From Hyphomicrobium sp. D-2 (GTDB lineage Bacteria > Pseudomonadota > Alphaproteobacteria > Rhizobiales > Hyphomicrobiaceae): a DNA stretch of 64,000 nt. Numbering within the stretch: position 1 is the stretch's first letter; every line of letters begins with the position of its first letter. Under the pieces are notes generated by a model. That model was not told the DNA's origin and ran no database searches. It saw only the letters and a program-made list of their open reading frames with translations. Positions 45,548-54,766 of the stretch are shown here, piece by piece. Both the position numbers and the translations under genes were made by a program. The stretch covers positions 126,501 to 190,500 of the forward strand of contig NZ_JARXLA010000008.1 of assembly GCF_029872155.1 (NCBI RefSeq), in the 5' to 3' direction.

Positions 45548-46318
45548 ATGAGCAACGCATCTCCGAACGACACATCCACCACCTTTGGCTTCCGCGACGT
45601 TGAGGCAGAGCAGCGTCAGGGTCTCGTCAACGGCGTATTTGCCGCCGTGGCGGATCGCTATGACGTGATGAACGACCTGATGTCGGGCGGGCTGCACCGG
45701 CTCTGGAAAAGCCACTTCATCAATGAGCTGAACCCGCCGCGCGGCGCAACGCCATTCCGGCTGCTGGATGTAGCTGGCGGCACGGGCGACATCAGCCTGC
45801 GCTACGCAGCCAAAGGCGGCCCTAACGCCACCGCGGTGCTGTGCGACATCAGCCCGGAGATGCTGGCTGTCGGCCAACGGCGCGTCACCGAAGCGGGCAT
45901 GCAGAACCGCATCGAGCTGGTGGAAGGCAACGCTGAGGTGCTGCCGTTCGAAAGCGGCGCGTTCGACGCCTACACGATCGCGTTCGGCATCCGCAACGTC
46001 ACGCACATCGACAATGCACTGGCCGAAGCTTATCGCGTGCTCAAGTTCGGCGGACGCTTTCTGTGTCTCGAATTTTCAGAGGTGCAGACGCCGATCCTCG
46101 ATCGCCTCTATGACTTCCATTCGTTTGAGGTCATTCCGCGTCTGGGGCAGGCGGTTGCGGGCGACGGAGATTCCTATCGCTATCTGGTGGAGAGCATCCG
46201 CAAGTTCCCCAATCAGGAACGCTTCGCCGGCATGATCCGCGATGCGGGTTTTGCGCGCGTCAGCTATCGCAATCTGACCGGTGGCGTTGCTGCCATCCAC
46301 TCAGGCTGGAAGATTTGA
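45548..46318 (+). CDS. ubiE: Ubiquinone/menaquinone C-methyltransferase UbiE (256 aa)
   Basis: SAM-dependent methyltransferase of quinone synthesis. Signatures: [58 protein letters not shown] (SAM loop), [20 protein letters not shown] and [17 protein letters not shown] at the C-terminus. Often followed by ubiB in relatives; here rpe on the other strand follows instead. Confidence 0.96.
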   Translation: MSNASPNDTSTTFGFRDVEAEQRQGLVNGVFAAVADRYDVMNDLMSGGLHRLWKSHFINELNPPRGATPFRLLDVAGGTGDISLRYAAKGGPNATAVLCDISPEMLAVGQRRVTEAGMQNRIELVEGNAEVLPFESGAFDAYTIAFGIRNVTHIDNALAEAYRVLKFGGRFLCLEFSEVQTPILDRLYDFHSFEVIPRLGQAVAGDGDSYRYLVESIRKFPNQERFAGMIRDAGFARVSYRNLTGGVAAIHSGWKI

Positions 46319-46394
46319 GCCGCGCAGCGAGCGCGGCGGGACGTCGATCCTGCATCTCCCGCCGTAAAAAATCCGCAACGCTCAATGGCGCGCA

Positions 46395-47072
46395 TCACTT
46401 GATGGCGGCATCGCCCGCAGCACGAATGGCATCGATGTTAGCGGCGTAGGATTCACGCGTGCCGCCCTTGAACACCGCTGAGCCGGCCACCAGCACATTG
46501 GCGCCCGCCGCCGTAACCAGACCTGCGGTTTCAGGCGTCACGCCGCCGTCGATCTCGATGTCGATCGGGCGATCGCCAATCATTGCCTTCACGCGACGGA
46601 TCTTCTCGACCACCGCCGGAATGAAGCTCTGGCCGCCGAAGCCTGGGTTCACCGTCATCAGCAGAACGAGATCGAGACGGTCCAGCACGTAGGAAATGAC
46701 ATCCTCCGGCGTCGCCGGATTGAGCGACACGCCCGCCTTTTTGCCCAGCGCGCGGATGGTCTGCAGCGAGCGGTCGAGATGCGGCCCTGCTTCAGCGTGA
46801 ACGGTGATGATGTCCGCGCCAGCATCGGCGAATGCCGCCAGATATGGATCAGCGGGCGCAATCATCAGGTGGACGTCGAACACCTTCTGCGAATGCGGGC
46901 GCAATGCCTTGATGACGGGCGGCCCAAACGTGATGTTGGGCACGAAATGGCCATCCATCACATCAAGGTGAATCCAGTCCGCACCGGCCGCCTCGACGGT
47001 TTCAACCTCTTCCTTGAGGCGGCTGAAATCGGCCGAGAGGATAGACGGAGCAATCGTCACCGAACGGGCCAT
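46395..47072 (-). CDS. rpe: Ribulose-phosphate 3-epimerase (225 aa)
   Basis: TIM-barrel enzyme interconverting ribulose 5-phosphate and xylulose 5-phosphate. [40 protein letters not shown] with metal ligands, [24 protein letters not shown], and [11 protein letters not shown] with VAGSAVFKG. Downstream of prk (159-nt gap) and fbp on the same strand; the three may form a sugar-phosphate unit. Confidence 0.95.
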   Translation of the reverse strand: MARSVTIAPSILSADFSRLKEEVETVEAAGADWIHLDVMDGHFVPNITFGPPVIKALRPHSQKVFDVHLMIAPADPYLAAFADAGADIITVHAEAGPHLDRSLQTIRALGKKAGVSLNPATPEDVISYVLDRLDLVLLMTVNPGFGGQSFIPAVVEKIRRVKAMIGDRPIDIEIDGGVTPETAGLVTAAGANVLVAGSAVFKGGTRESYAANIDAIRAAGDAAIK

Positions 47073-47230
47073 GTGCGCATTCCTTCAGAAGCGATAAGCA
47101 AAATCCTGCTGCGCACCTTTTAGCGGCGTCGAACGGCTTCGTCTCGCCACCAAGGCCCGCTGCGCGGAAAAACCGTTAGCGACGGATCGCCCCAATCCGC
47201 ACCCCCAGAGCCCCCACCGGGCGCCTCTCA

Positions 47231-48106
47231 CTAGGAGGCCCGGCGCCGCCGTTCCACCAGCTTAAGGATATGCGGCGTCAGAATGAGCTGCATGCCGAGA
47301 TCCAGTTTCGCGCCGGGAATGACGATGGAGTTGGCGCGCGACATGAAACTGCCTGGGATCATCGACAGCAGATATTGAAAATCGATACCGCGCGGATCGC
47401 GGAAGCGGATCACCACCATCGATTCATCGGCCGTGGGAATCCAGCGGGCGACAAACGGGTTTGATGTATCGACCGTCGGCACGCGCTGGAAGTTGATGTC
47501 GGTATCGGAGAACTGCGGGCAGATATAATTCACATAGTCGGGAATGCGCGTCAGGATCGCCTCGACCGACTCTTCGTGAGAATGCCCGCGAATGGATTTG
47601 TCGCGAATGAGCTTCTGTATCCACTCCAGATTGATGACCGGCACAACGCCGATCTTCAAATCCGCATGCTGCGCGATATTGACGTTGGGCGTCACTGCGG
47701 CACCGTGCAGCCCTTCATAAAACAGCAGATCAGTGCCGCGCGGAAAATCCACCCATTCGGTGAAAGCTCCAACGGGCGCGTTGTGGATCGCCGCATCGTG
47801 CTCATCGTGGATGTAATGCCGGGTGCGGCCGCGCCCGTTCTCAGCGTAGTTGCGGAACACATCTTCCAGTTCGGCCAGCAGATTGGCTTCCTCGCCGAAG
47901 TGGCTGAAATGCAGATTGCCCTGCGCTCTCGCCTCGACGCTTTTCTGCTCCATCTCCGCACGGCCATAGCGATGGAACGCATCGCCTTCGATGAAGGCGG
48001 CGCTGATGTGTTCCCGGCGAAAAATGTTTTCGAACGTCTGGCGGACAGAAGTTGTGCCTGCGCCCGACGAGCCTGTGACCGAGATTATGGGATGCTTGGC
48101 TGACAT
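47231..48106 (-). CDS. prkA: Phosphoribulokinase (291 aa)
   Basis: Converts ribulose 5-phosphate to ribulose 1,5-bisphosphate. Class I (proteobacterial) form of about 290 aa: P-loop ISVTGSSGAGTTSVRQTFEN, GDAFHRYGRAEM, DLLFYEGLHGA, PDYVNYICPQFSDTDINFQR, and RGIDFQYLLSMIPGSFMSRA. Downstream of fbp by 39 nt. No RuBisCO gene is in the window. In Methylobacterium extorquens PRK product acts as a co-effector for the serine-cycle regulator QscR, which would fit the serine-cycle genes at the right end; for this organism that is inference. Confidence 0.94.
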   Translation of the reverse strand: MSAKHPIISVTGSSGAGTTSVRQTFENIFRREHISAAFIEGDAFHRYGRAEMEQKSVEARAQGNLHFSHFGEEANLLAELEDVFRNYAENGRGRTRHYIHDEHDAAIHNAPVGAFTEWVDFPRGTDLLFYEGLHGAAVTPNVNIAQHADLKIGVVPVINLEWIQKLIRDKSIRGHSHEESVEAILTRIPDYVNYICPQFSDTDINFQRVPTVDTSNPFVARWIPTADESMVVIRFRDPRGIDFQYLLSMIPGSFMSRANSIVIPGAKLDLGMQLILTPHILKLVERRRRAS

Positions 48107-48145
48107 AGCGGTGGCAACACTGCCTTATATTTATTGATTAACTTG

Positions 48146-49186
48146 TTAAAACCGCAGAAGCCCCCTGCGACTGAACAATGGCGAGCGCTCTCCACGGATC
48201 TGCAAACCGTCATGCAACCGTGCCGCATGCTCTACCTCTTTGCGCGATCCCGCAATCAGGGGAATGCGCTGATGCAGAGATTTCGGCGATACCTCCAGCA
48301 AGCGCTCCTTGCCGGTCGAAGCGGCACCACCCGCCTGCTCGACCACCCACGCCAGCGGACTGGCTTCATAGATGAGCCGTAGACGGCCGTTGCGGAACTC
48401 ACGGCGTTTGTCGCCCGGATAGAGATAGATGCCGCCGCGCGAAAGGATGCGATAGAAATCCGCCACCGGCGAACCGGTCCAGCGCATGTTGAAGTCGCGC
48501 CCACGCGGGCCTTCCTTGCCGCGCCGACAGTCATCAATGTAGGTGCGGACAGGATCATCCCAATGGCGCGTATTGGAATCGTTGACCGCGTATTCGCTCG
48601 TCCGCAGCGGTAATTCCACTTTCGGATGCGTCAGCAGAAACGTGCCGGAGCGGCGATCGAGAGTGAAGATCTGCGTGCCCGCGCCAGCCGTGGAAACCAG
48701 CACCGTCTGCGGCCCATACAGAAAGAATCCGCCCGCCAGCTGATTTACGCCGCGCTGCAAAAACGCCGACGGATCATCGTTGTGCTCCAACGCGGGCAGT
48801 ACGGTGAAAATGGTGCCGATGGAGGCGTTGGCGTCGATGTTGGATGAACCGTCCAGCGGATCAACCGCCACCAGCAAGGGCGCCTTGGCATCCAGCAGCA
48901 ACGGCGCTTCCATCTCTTCAGAAGCCAGCGCAGCAACCGGCGCCTTGCGCAGCACGTCGATCAGCAGGTTGTTGGCGACGAGATCGATCTCTTTCTGCTC
49001 GTCGACGTCGCCTTTCAGGCCGGTGAGCCTGCCCATGGGGCCCGCCAAAGCGCCGAGCGCCAGCAGATCCGACAGCTCCACAGCCGCTGACGCCAGGGCC
49101 TCCATGGTTGCGGCAATCGCCAGCCGCGCCGGCCGGTTACCAGCCCAGCCGCTAAAATAAGCCGCAAGCGTTAGTGGCTGCTCCAT
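48146..49186 (-). CDS. fbp: Fructose-1,6-bisphosphatase class I (346 aa)
   Basis: Hydrolyses fructose 1,6-bisphosphate (and possibly sedoheptulose bisphosphate). Motifs: GDVDEQKEIDLVANNLLID, ASEEMEAP, VAVDPLDGSSNIDANASIGT (metal site), GTQIFTLDRRSGTFLLTHP and LYPGDKRREFRNGRLRLIYE. Start ATG 49186 gives MEQPLTLAAYFSGWAG; the open frame upstream is Arg/Pro-rich and unconserved. First gene of fbp-prk. Confidence 0.93.
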   Translation of the reverse strand: MEQPLTLAAYFSGWAGNRPARLAIAATMEALASAAVELSDLLALGALAGPMGRLTGLKGDVDEQKEIDLVANNLLIDVLRKAPVAALASEEMEAPLLLDAKAPLLVAVDPLDGSSNIDANASIGTIFTVLPALEHNDDPSAFLQRGVNQLAGGFFLYGPQTVLVSTAGAGTQIFTLDRRSGTFLLTHPKVELPLRTSEYAVNDSNTRHWDDPVRTYIDDCRRGKEGPRGRDFNMRWTGSPVADFYRILSRGGIYLYPGDKRREFRNGRLRLIYEASPLAWVVEQAGGAASTGKERLLEVSPKSLHQRIPLIAGSRKEVEHAARLHDGLQIRGERSPLFSRRGLLRF

Positions 49187-49511
49187 CCCTTTGCCGCCCC
49201 TCCCAGCTCCGCGCCGCAACGCAAAACGCGTTGGGGGACGAATATCAGGCACGGGTTCTATGCCACGCCACAGCTGCAGGGGCGAGGACCGATGAGCGAA
49301 CAGGGATGCATTTTCAGCCGTTGCAGATGGGCGCGATCAGGACACAGTGGGCCAGAAACAGGCCGCCAGCCGGCACGCCCAGGCACTATACAGTTGACCT
49401 GCGCGCCACAACCTATGATTGAATTTAGTTGCGAAGCTCCATCCCGACGGCACCCTCTTTTCCGGACTGCGCAACCCACCAATCCATTTTCAGCCACTCA
49501 ATTCCACCCGC
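49187..49511. other. Divergent intergenic region fbp / ABC membrane protein
   Basis: 325 nt without a credible gene. Should hold the fbp promoter on the minus strand; a LysR-type CbbR site would be expected for a CO2-fixation operon, but I saw no convincing T-N11-A palindrome. Confidence 0.35.
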
Positions 49512-50516
49512 GTGAACATCCGGTCCATTCTGCTGCTGAGACTGCTAACCCCCTTGGATCAGGTGGCCATCTGGGGCCTCACCCTGGCCGTGGGCGTGCT
49601 CAGCTTCACCGGCCCCGCCTATATGCTGCTGCTGTACAGCCACGCGCTGCCGGGCGGCGATCCAATTCTGTTGCTTCAGCTCACGGCTGCCATGCTGGCG
49701 CTCTACGCCGTCACGGGTTGCATCGACGCCGTACGCCAGCTTGTGCTCCTGCGCCGTGCGCGCGCCATCGATGACCGCGTGATGGCCATGCCCGCAACCC
49801 AGCTTCCGCCATTACACGAGCTGGACCGCCTGCACATCTTCCTGAGCGGACCGGCGCCAGCAGCGATGTGTGATCTTCCGTTCCTTCCGCTATACCTCGC
49901 AGCACTCTGTTGGCTGCATCCGTGGCTCGGTGCATTCGGCACCGTTGCTGCGATGGTCATCGCGCTGTGCTGGCTTGCCGGTAATCGCAAGCACGCAAGT
50001 GGCGCCGCAAACGCGCTCGAATTGATGCAGCAAAGGGCAACTCTGGCCGCCCAACTTGCGGACACGTCGCCAAGAACCGCGCAATCGCGCATGGCAGCAA
50101 GCCGCGCATTGAAAATCGTGCATCACAGATTACGCATCCATCAGGATACGCAGCCGGGACCATGGTGGAGGGTGACACTGCGATCACTGCGTCCAGCGCT
50201 GCAATCGACCATGCTCGGCTTGGCAGTCTGGCTTGCGGCGACCGGCGCATGTCATCCGATGGCTGTTCTCGTCGCCGCAATGCTGCTGCCACGTATTGTC
50301 GGACCGCTGGAAACAACGCTGGCACAGCGCGACGCGCTTGGCGCCGTGCGCGCAATTGCAAAGCACATCGAGGCGACGTGCGGTCAGCCTCCGTCCGGCG
50401 TGACGAAACCGATTGTCATTCCGATGAACAGCAAAATGGCATCATCGGCGGAGGGTAAAATCGCTGTCAGGTCGTCGCGAGGCGATGCATCGGCCCAGGC
50501 TGAGATCAGACGTTGA
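49512..50516 (+). CDS. PrtD-like type I secretion ABC membrane domain without an ATPase domain (334 aa)
   Basis: Follows the transmembrane part of PrtD/AprD-type exporters: VGVLSFTGPAYMLLLYSHAL, TGCIDAVRQLVLLRRARAID, LDRLHIFLSGPAPAAMCDLP, FLPLYLAALCWLHPWLGAFG, and a late helix DALGAVRAIAKHIEATCGQP. In complete proteins the nucleotide-binding domain starts shortly after this point; here the frame ends about 50 residues later (ASAQAEIRR) with no Walker A or LSGGQ. GTG 49512 is chosen because similarity starts there. It overlaps the end of the convergent anbu gene by 11 nt. Either a relic or an adapted membrane protein. Confidence 0.65.
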   Translation: MNIRSILLLRLLTPLDQVAIWGLTLAVGVLSFTGPAYMLLLYSHALPGGDPILLLQLTAAMLALYAVTGCIDAVRQLVLLRRARAIDDRVMAMPATQLPPLHELDRLHIFLSGPAPAAMCDLPFLPLYLAALCWLHPWLGAFGTVAAMVIALCWLAGNRKHASGAANALELMQQRATLAAQLADTSPRTAQSRMAASRALKIVHHRLRIHQDTQPGPWWRVTLRSLRPALQSTMLGLAVWLAATGACHPMAVLVAAMLLPRIVGPLETTLAQRDALGAVRAIAKHIEATCGQPPSGVTKPIVIPMNSKMASSAEGKIAVRSSRGDASAQAEIRR

Positions 50517-51243
50517 ACTCGTCAATCGTCGTGAACGCCATCCGCAATGCCTCCGACCACGAAGCCGAAAGATTGCGGAAATATTCGTCATCCTGATGGA
50601 TGCGCTTCTCCCTGCGGATCTCAAGACTGTCGCGCTCGTACAGCAGAATGTCGATCGGCATGCCGACCGACAGGTTCGAGCGCAGTGTGGAATCAAAGCT
50701 CAGCAGCATCAGCTTTGCCGCCTGCCCCAGACGCATGCCCGGCTGCGCTACGCGATCCAGTATCGGCTTGCCATACTTGTGCTCACCAATCTGCAGGTAT
50801 GGCGTCTCCTCGCTGGCTTCGATGAAGTTACCTTCCGAGTAGATCTGAAACAGCCGCGGCTTCTCCGTACCGATCTGACCGCCCAGAATGATCGACGCAG
50901 AGAAGCCTGCGCGCGTCGCTTCCAGCGATGGTCCGTCGATCGTGCGCACGCTGCGCACAGCATCCCCGACCAGCCTCGCGGCCCGATACATCGACGGCAC
51001 CGTGTAGAGCGATTGATGATCCGGGTTGCCATCGCCTGACGATATCTGCTCGTTCAGCAAGCTGATGACCGACTGAGTAATCGAAAGATTACCCGCCGTC
51101 AGCATGACGATGACCCGGTCGTCCTGCTTGCACCAGTAATGCAGTTTGCGGAACTGGCTGATGTTATCGACACCGGCATTCGTGCGGGTATCGGACGCAA
51201 AAACGAGGCCCCGGTCGAGGCACATTGCGACGCAGTAAGTCAT
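50506..51243 (-). CDS. Anbu, proteasome beta-subunit-like peptidase (245 aa)
   Basis: Ntn-hydrolase of the Anbu ('ancestral beta subunit') family. After Met removal Thr2 would be the nucleophile (MTYCVAMCLDRGLVFASDTR); Asp in ASDTRTNAGVD and the Lys in FRKLHYWCKQ complete the usual catalytic set. Other family segments: VIVMLTAGNLSITQSVISLL and FSASIILGGQIGTEKPRLFQ. Length matches Anbu (about 245). Last gene of a four-gene unit with transglutaminase, alpha-E and ATP-grasp proteins, a neighbourhood known for this family. Biological substrate is not known. Confidence 0.9.
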   Translation of the reverse strand: MTYCVAMCLDRGLVFASDTRTNAGVDNISQFRKLHYWCKQDDRVIVMLTAGNLSITQSVISLLNEQISSGDGNPDHQSLYTVPSMYRAARLVGDAVRSVRTIDGPSLEATRAGFSASIILGGQIGTEKPRLFQIYSEGNFIEASEETPYLQIGEHKYGKPILDRVAQPGMRLGQAAKLMLLSFDSTLRSNLSVGMPIDILLYERDSLEIRREKRIHQDDEYFRNLSASWSEALRMAFTTIDEFNV

Positions 51244-51296
51244 CAGTCAGTTCCCATCATCAGGCCGCCGCGGCGACCCGTTGAGATTATTCTCGG

Positions 51297-52112
51297 TCAC
51301 TGCTGTTGCGCACTGCTTTGCTGCTGGACTTCTACGAAGACGTCAAGGTTCTCGTTACCGCCCCCGGTACGATTGCCGGTTATCGGCGCCGCCGAGAGCG
51401 AGTCCAGTCCGCAACCCAGCCGGATATAGCTTTCCGTCGGGCAGATCTGGTTGGCCGGATCGAAGCCCAGCCAGCCGAGGCCATTGATATAAACCTCGGC
51501 CCAGGCGTGCTGCGCCTCCGAGCCCAGCACGTCGCCGGTCAGGAAGTAGCCGCTGACATAGCGCGCCGGAAACCCCATCAACCGCGCGGCAGAAATGAAG
51601 ACGTGCGCATGATCCTGGCAGACACCACGGCCAACGCGCAACGCCTCCGCGGCGCTGGTCGAAGCCGTTGTAGTGCCCACGGCATATTCCACCCGCTCGC
51701 CCACAAGGCGCATCAGATCATGCATCCGGTCGATTGGATCGGCCTGCGCGACATCGGCCACCAGCGCGCGAATGTTGCTATCCGGTGCAGTCTTTGGCGT
51801 TTCGCGCAGGAATATGCGGACCGGTGCCGCCTCCATCAGCCCGCGTACCAGCCCGGACTTGTCCTTCGTCTCAACCACACCGCGCGCGATGATGGAGATC
51901 TCATCATAGGAACGCGGAATTGAAACGAGGTGCGATACATTTCCGAACGCATCGCGATACTGCACCGCGCCAGCGATTTCCGGCATCTCGACACGCCAGC
52001 TCAGCACCTTCTGACCTTCGAACGAAGGCGGAGTAAGCCGCAGCGTGTGCACGCTGCAGGAAGCGGGAAGGCCATACGTGTAACGGGTGACGTGACCGAT
52101 GGATATAAGCAT
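51297..52112 (-). CDS. Transglutaminase-like protease-fold protein of the Anbu cluster (271 aa)
   Basis: N-terminal beta domain (SIGHVTRYTYGLPASCSVHT, LRLTPPSFEGQKVLSWRVEM) then the catalytic core: Cys in GRGVCQDHAHVFISAARLMG, His in AQHAWAEVYINGLGWLGFDP and Asp in the same strand. This is the COG1305 form that accompanies alpha-E and ATP-grasp genes. Starts 18 nt after the alpha-E stop; gap to anbu is 53 nt. Predicted peptidase or transamidase acting on a product of the ATP-grasp enzyme (inference from the conserved neighbourhood). Confidence 0.9.
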   Translation of the reverse strand: MLISIGHVTRYTYGLPASCSVHTLRLTPPSFEGQKVLSWRVEMPEIAGAVQYRDAFGNVSHLVSIPRSYDEISIIARGVVETKDKSGLVRGLMEAAPVRIFLRETPKTAPDSNIRALVADVAQADPIDRMHDLMRLVGERVEYAVGTTTASTSAAEALRVGRGVCQDHAHVFISAARLMGFPARYVSGYFLTGDVLGSEAQHAWAEVYINGLGWLGFDPANQICPTESYIRLGCGLDSLSAAPITGNRTGGGNENLDVFVEVQQQSSAQQQ

Positions 52113-52130
52113 GCGCCGGCGCCCTTTCCT

Positions 52131-53078
52131 TCAGCCGTTGAAATGATAGGCATCGGCCACTTCATTGCCGAGCCGATTGTTACGTGAGATGAAATCTTCG
52201 ATGAACTCGTGCAGGCCGGACTGGAAGATGTTGTCGATGTTGCCCTTCGCCAGCCGCTGGCGCGTGCCCGTTGCCGTGCCGTGACACGCATGCTGATCGC
52301 CGTAGTACTCGGCGAGATCATCCAGCGTCACGCCGATCTGCTCGTAGCACGAGCGCAACGAACGCGGCATCGCCTGGTTGAGAATGAGGTACTCGGCGAT
52401 GCGCCAGGGCTTGTAGTTTTCCTTGTAAACCCAGCGGTAACTGCGGTGCGCCGAGACAGAGCGCAATATCGCCGCCCACTGCACCGCATCGATGCCGCTG
52501 CCTACCATTTCCACATGCGGCAGCAGCACGTAGTACTTCACGTCAAGAATGCGCGATGTGTTGTCGGCCCGCTCCAGAAACGTGCCGAGCTGCATGAAGA
52601 AGAATGTGTCGTTGCGCAGGATAGTGTTCAGCATCGCACCACGATACAGCGCCGAACGTGAGCGCACCCAATCCAGAATACGCGGCAACTCGCCGGCGGT
52701 TACGCTCTCCGGCTTGATAGCGGAAAACTCGATCCACGCCGCGTTGAGACTCTCCCACATGTCGCGCGTAAGCGATGTGCGCTGCGCGCGTCCATTGCGC
52801 CGCGCCGCAGCCAGACACGACTTCACGCTGGATGGATTGGAACAATCGAACAGCAGGTAATTTATGACATCGCGCGTTGAGAGAGTTTCGTGCTTGTCGA
52901 AGAAACCCTGCGCGCAGCCCGCACTGGCCAACGTCGAACGCCACTCTTCGTGCGCGCCCTCGCCATCGCGCGGCAGCAGCACAATGCGGTAGCCCACCTC
53001 GATCAAGCGAGCCATGTTCTCAGCCCGCTCCACATAACGGGCGAGCCAGTAAAGATCGTTGGCCGTTCGTCCTAGCAT
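52131..53078 (-). CDS. Alpha-E domain protein, DUF403 (315 aa)
   Basis: All-helical family recognised by its start MLGRTANDLYWLARYVERAE, NMARLIEVGYRIVL, the segment FFFMQLGTFLERADNTSRIL and DVKYYVLLP, then FLILNQAMPRSLRSC-type region (EYLILNQAMPRSLRSCYEQI). No enzyme motif known. Almost always found next to a circularly permuted ATP-grasp gene, as here (61-nt gap), and sometimes fused to it, which suggests the two proteins act together. Confidence 0.92.
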   Translation of the reverse strand: MLGRTANDLYWLARYVERAENMARLIEVGYRIVLLPRDGEGAHEEWRSTLASAGCAQGFFDKHETLSTRDVINYLLFDCSNPSSVKSCLAAARRNGRAQRTSLTRDMWESLNAAWIEFSAIKPESVTAGELPRILDWVRSRSALYRGAMLNTILRNDTFFFMQLGTFLERADNTSRILDVKYYVLLPHVEMVGSGIDAVQWAAILRSVSAHRSYRWVYKENYKPWRIAEYLILNQAMPRSLRSCYEQIGVTLDDLAEYYGDQHACHGTATGTRQRLAKGNIDNIFQSGLHEFIEDFISRNNRLGNEVADAYHFNG

Positions 53079-53139
53079 TTATACGCGCGCCTCAATGTTG
53101 CTTCGCGTTGTCATTTTGGTATTTGCGCAACGTGTTTGC

Positions 53140-54603
53140 TCAGTCCTGCAATACCCAGGTGTCCTTGGTGCCTCCGCCCTGACTTGAGTTCACAACCAGC
53201 GATCCGGCGCGCATCGCCACGCGCGTCAGCCCGCCGGCAGTCATGCGCACTTCATCGCCCACCAGCACGAACGGACGCAGATCGAGATGTCGCGGCGCGA
53301 CGCCCGTCTCTACCATGGTGGGGCTTGTAGAAAGCGCCAGCGTTGGCTGCGCGATGTAGTTTGAGGGGTTTGCCGTCAGCTTGGCGCGAAACGCTTCGAT
53401 CTCGCTGCTCGACGCGGTCGGGCCCACAAGCATGCCGTAGCCACCCGAGCCATGCACTTCTTTCACCACCAGTTCCGGCAGGTGCTCAAGCACATACTTG
53501 AGATCGTCGGCCTTGCGGCAGTTATAGGTCGGCACGTTCTGCAGGATCGGCGCCCGGCCGGTGTAGAACTTGATGATCTTCGGGATGTAGCTGTAGATCG
53601 CCTTGTCATCCGCGATGCCACCGCCGGGTGCGTTCACAATCGTAACGCGACCTGCACGATAGAGATCGAAAAGTCCCGGCACGCCCAGCACCGAATCCGA
53701 CCGAAACACCAGCGGATCGAGGAAGTCGTCGTCGATCCGCCGATACAGCACATCAATGCGGCGCGGACCCTGCGTGGTCTTCATTTGCAGATAGCCATCG
53801 ATCACCGCGAGATCACGTCCCTCGACCAGCTCGACGCCCATCTGATCGGCCAGGAACGAATGCTCATAGTACGCACTGTTGAACTGACCGGGCGTCAACA
53901 GCGCAATCGTCGGCTCGCCCTTCAGACCGGTTGGCGCGACGCTTTCCAGCGTTTTAAGCAGGTTTTCCGGGTAATTCTCGACCGGCGCCACGCGGTTGCG
54001 CGCAAACAGATCCGGAAACATGTGCATCATCGTTTCGCGGTTTTCGAGCATGTAGGAGACGCCAGAAGGCGTGCGCGTGTTGTCCTCCAGCACGAAGAAA
54101 TCGCTCTCGCCCGTGCGCACGATGTCGATGCCGATGATGTGGCTGTAGATGCCGAGCGGAACTGACACGCCCATCATCTCCGGCACGAACGCCGAGTTCG
54201 AAACGATCAGCTCTTCCGGCACCTTGCCTGCGCGGATGATCTCCTGCCGGTGATAGATATCGAACATGAAGGCGTTGAGCGCGCGCACGCGCTGCTCGAT
54301 GCCCGCCGCCAGCTTGCGCCACTCGGCAGCGGAGATGATGCGGGGAATGATGTCGAACGGGATGAGCCGCTCCGATGTGTCCTCGCTGCCGTAAACAGCG
54401 AAGGTGATGCCAGTTCGGCGGAACATCGTTTCTGCGTCGGCGAGCTTCTGCCGGAGATCGCCGAGCGCCTGCGTGCCCAGCCATTCTGCAACCGCGTGAT
54501 AGGGCGGCCGTACGCCCTCGCCGCTACCGTACATTTCGTCAAAAGCCTTGCGCTTTGGCTGGGCCCTGACCTGTGTCTGCTCTTGATGCAACGTTCGCCC
54601 CAT
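53140..54603 (-). CDS. Circularly permuted type 2 ATP-grasp protein (487 aa)
   Basis: DUF404/DUF407 protein: FDEMYGSGEGVRPPYHAVAE, RTGITFAVYGSEDTSERLIP, DIIPRIISAAEWRKLAAGIE, RALNAFMFDIYHRQEIIRAG, FFVLEDNTRTPSGVSYMLEN (metal/ATP site) and a C-terminal PRHLDLRPFVLVGDEVRMTA. Predicted to ligate an amino acid or amine to a carboxylate, as ATP-grasp enzymes do; product unknown. Start ATG 54603 (MGRTLHQEQ) chosen; GTG/ATG codons up to 54630 are in frame but lie in the fhs terminator. First gene of the cluster. Confidence 0.92.
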   Translation of the reverse strand: MGRTLHQEQTQVRAQPKRKAFDEMYGSGEGVRPPYHAVAEWLGTQALGDLRQKLADAETMFRRTGITFAVYGSEDTSERLIPFDIIPRIISAAEWRKLAAGIEQRVRALNAFMFDIYHRQEIIRAGKVPEELIVSNSAFVPEMMGVSVPLGIYSHIIGIDIVRTGESDFFVLEDNTRTPSGVSYMLENRETMMHMFPDLFARNRVAPVENYPENLLKTLESVAPTGLKGEPTIALLTPGQFNSAYYEHSFLADQMGVELVEGRDLAVIDGYLQMKTTQGPRRIDVLYRRIDDDFLDPLVFRSDSVLGVPGLFDLYRAGRVTIVNAPGGGIADDKAIYSYIPKIIKFYTGRAPILQNVPTYNCRKADDLKYVLEHLPELVVKEVHGSGGYGMLVGPTASSSEIEAFRAKLTANPSNYIAQPTLALSTSPTMVETGVAPRHLDLRPFVLVGDEVRMTAGGLTRVAMRAGSLVVNSSQGGGTKDTWVLQD

Positions 54604-54631
54604 TGCTAAGCAACGTCGCATCATGCCCACG

Positions 54632-54677
54632 AAAAACGCAAAATGGGCAGCAAATCACACCGGATTTGCTGCCCATT
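54632..54677 (-). terminator. Rho-independent terminator of fhs
   Basis: Perfect 14-bp stem AATGGGCAGCAAAT (54642-54655) / ATTTGCTGCCCATT (54664-54677), 8-nt loop; on the minus strand the T-rich TTTGCGTTTTTC follows. It lies 90 nt past the fhs stop and 28 nt before the ATP-grasp start codon. Confidence 0.85.
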
Positions 54678-54766
54678 AGCTGATCGTCTGCCTATCGGCT
54701 CAGCAAACTGAACGTGCTTTGCCCCTTTTACTGCAAGCGCGCTGCTTCGCCGCGCTGCGCCTCAGC

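Noticed and set aside
44570-46006. Longer reading of mutM starting inside ubiE
   Set aside because: Fpg needs Pro2 after Met processing, fixing the start at 45463.
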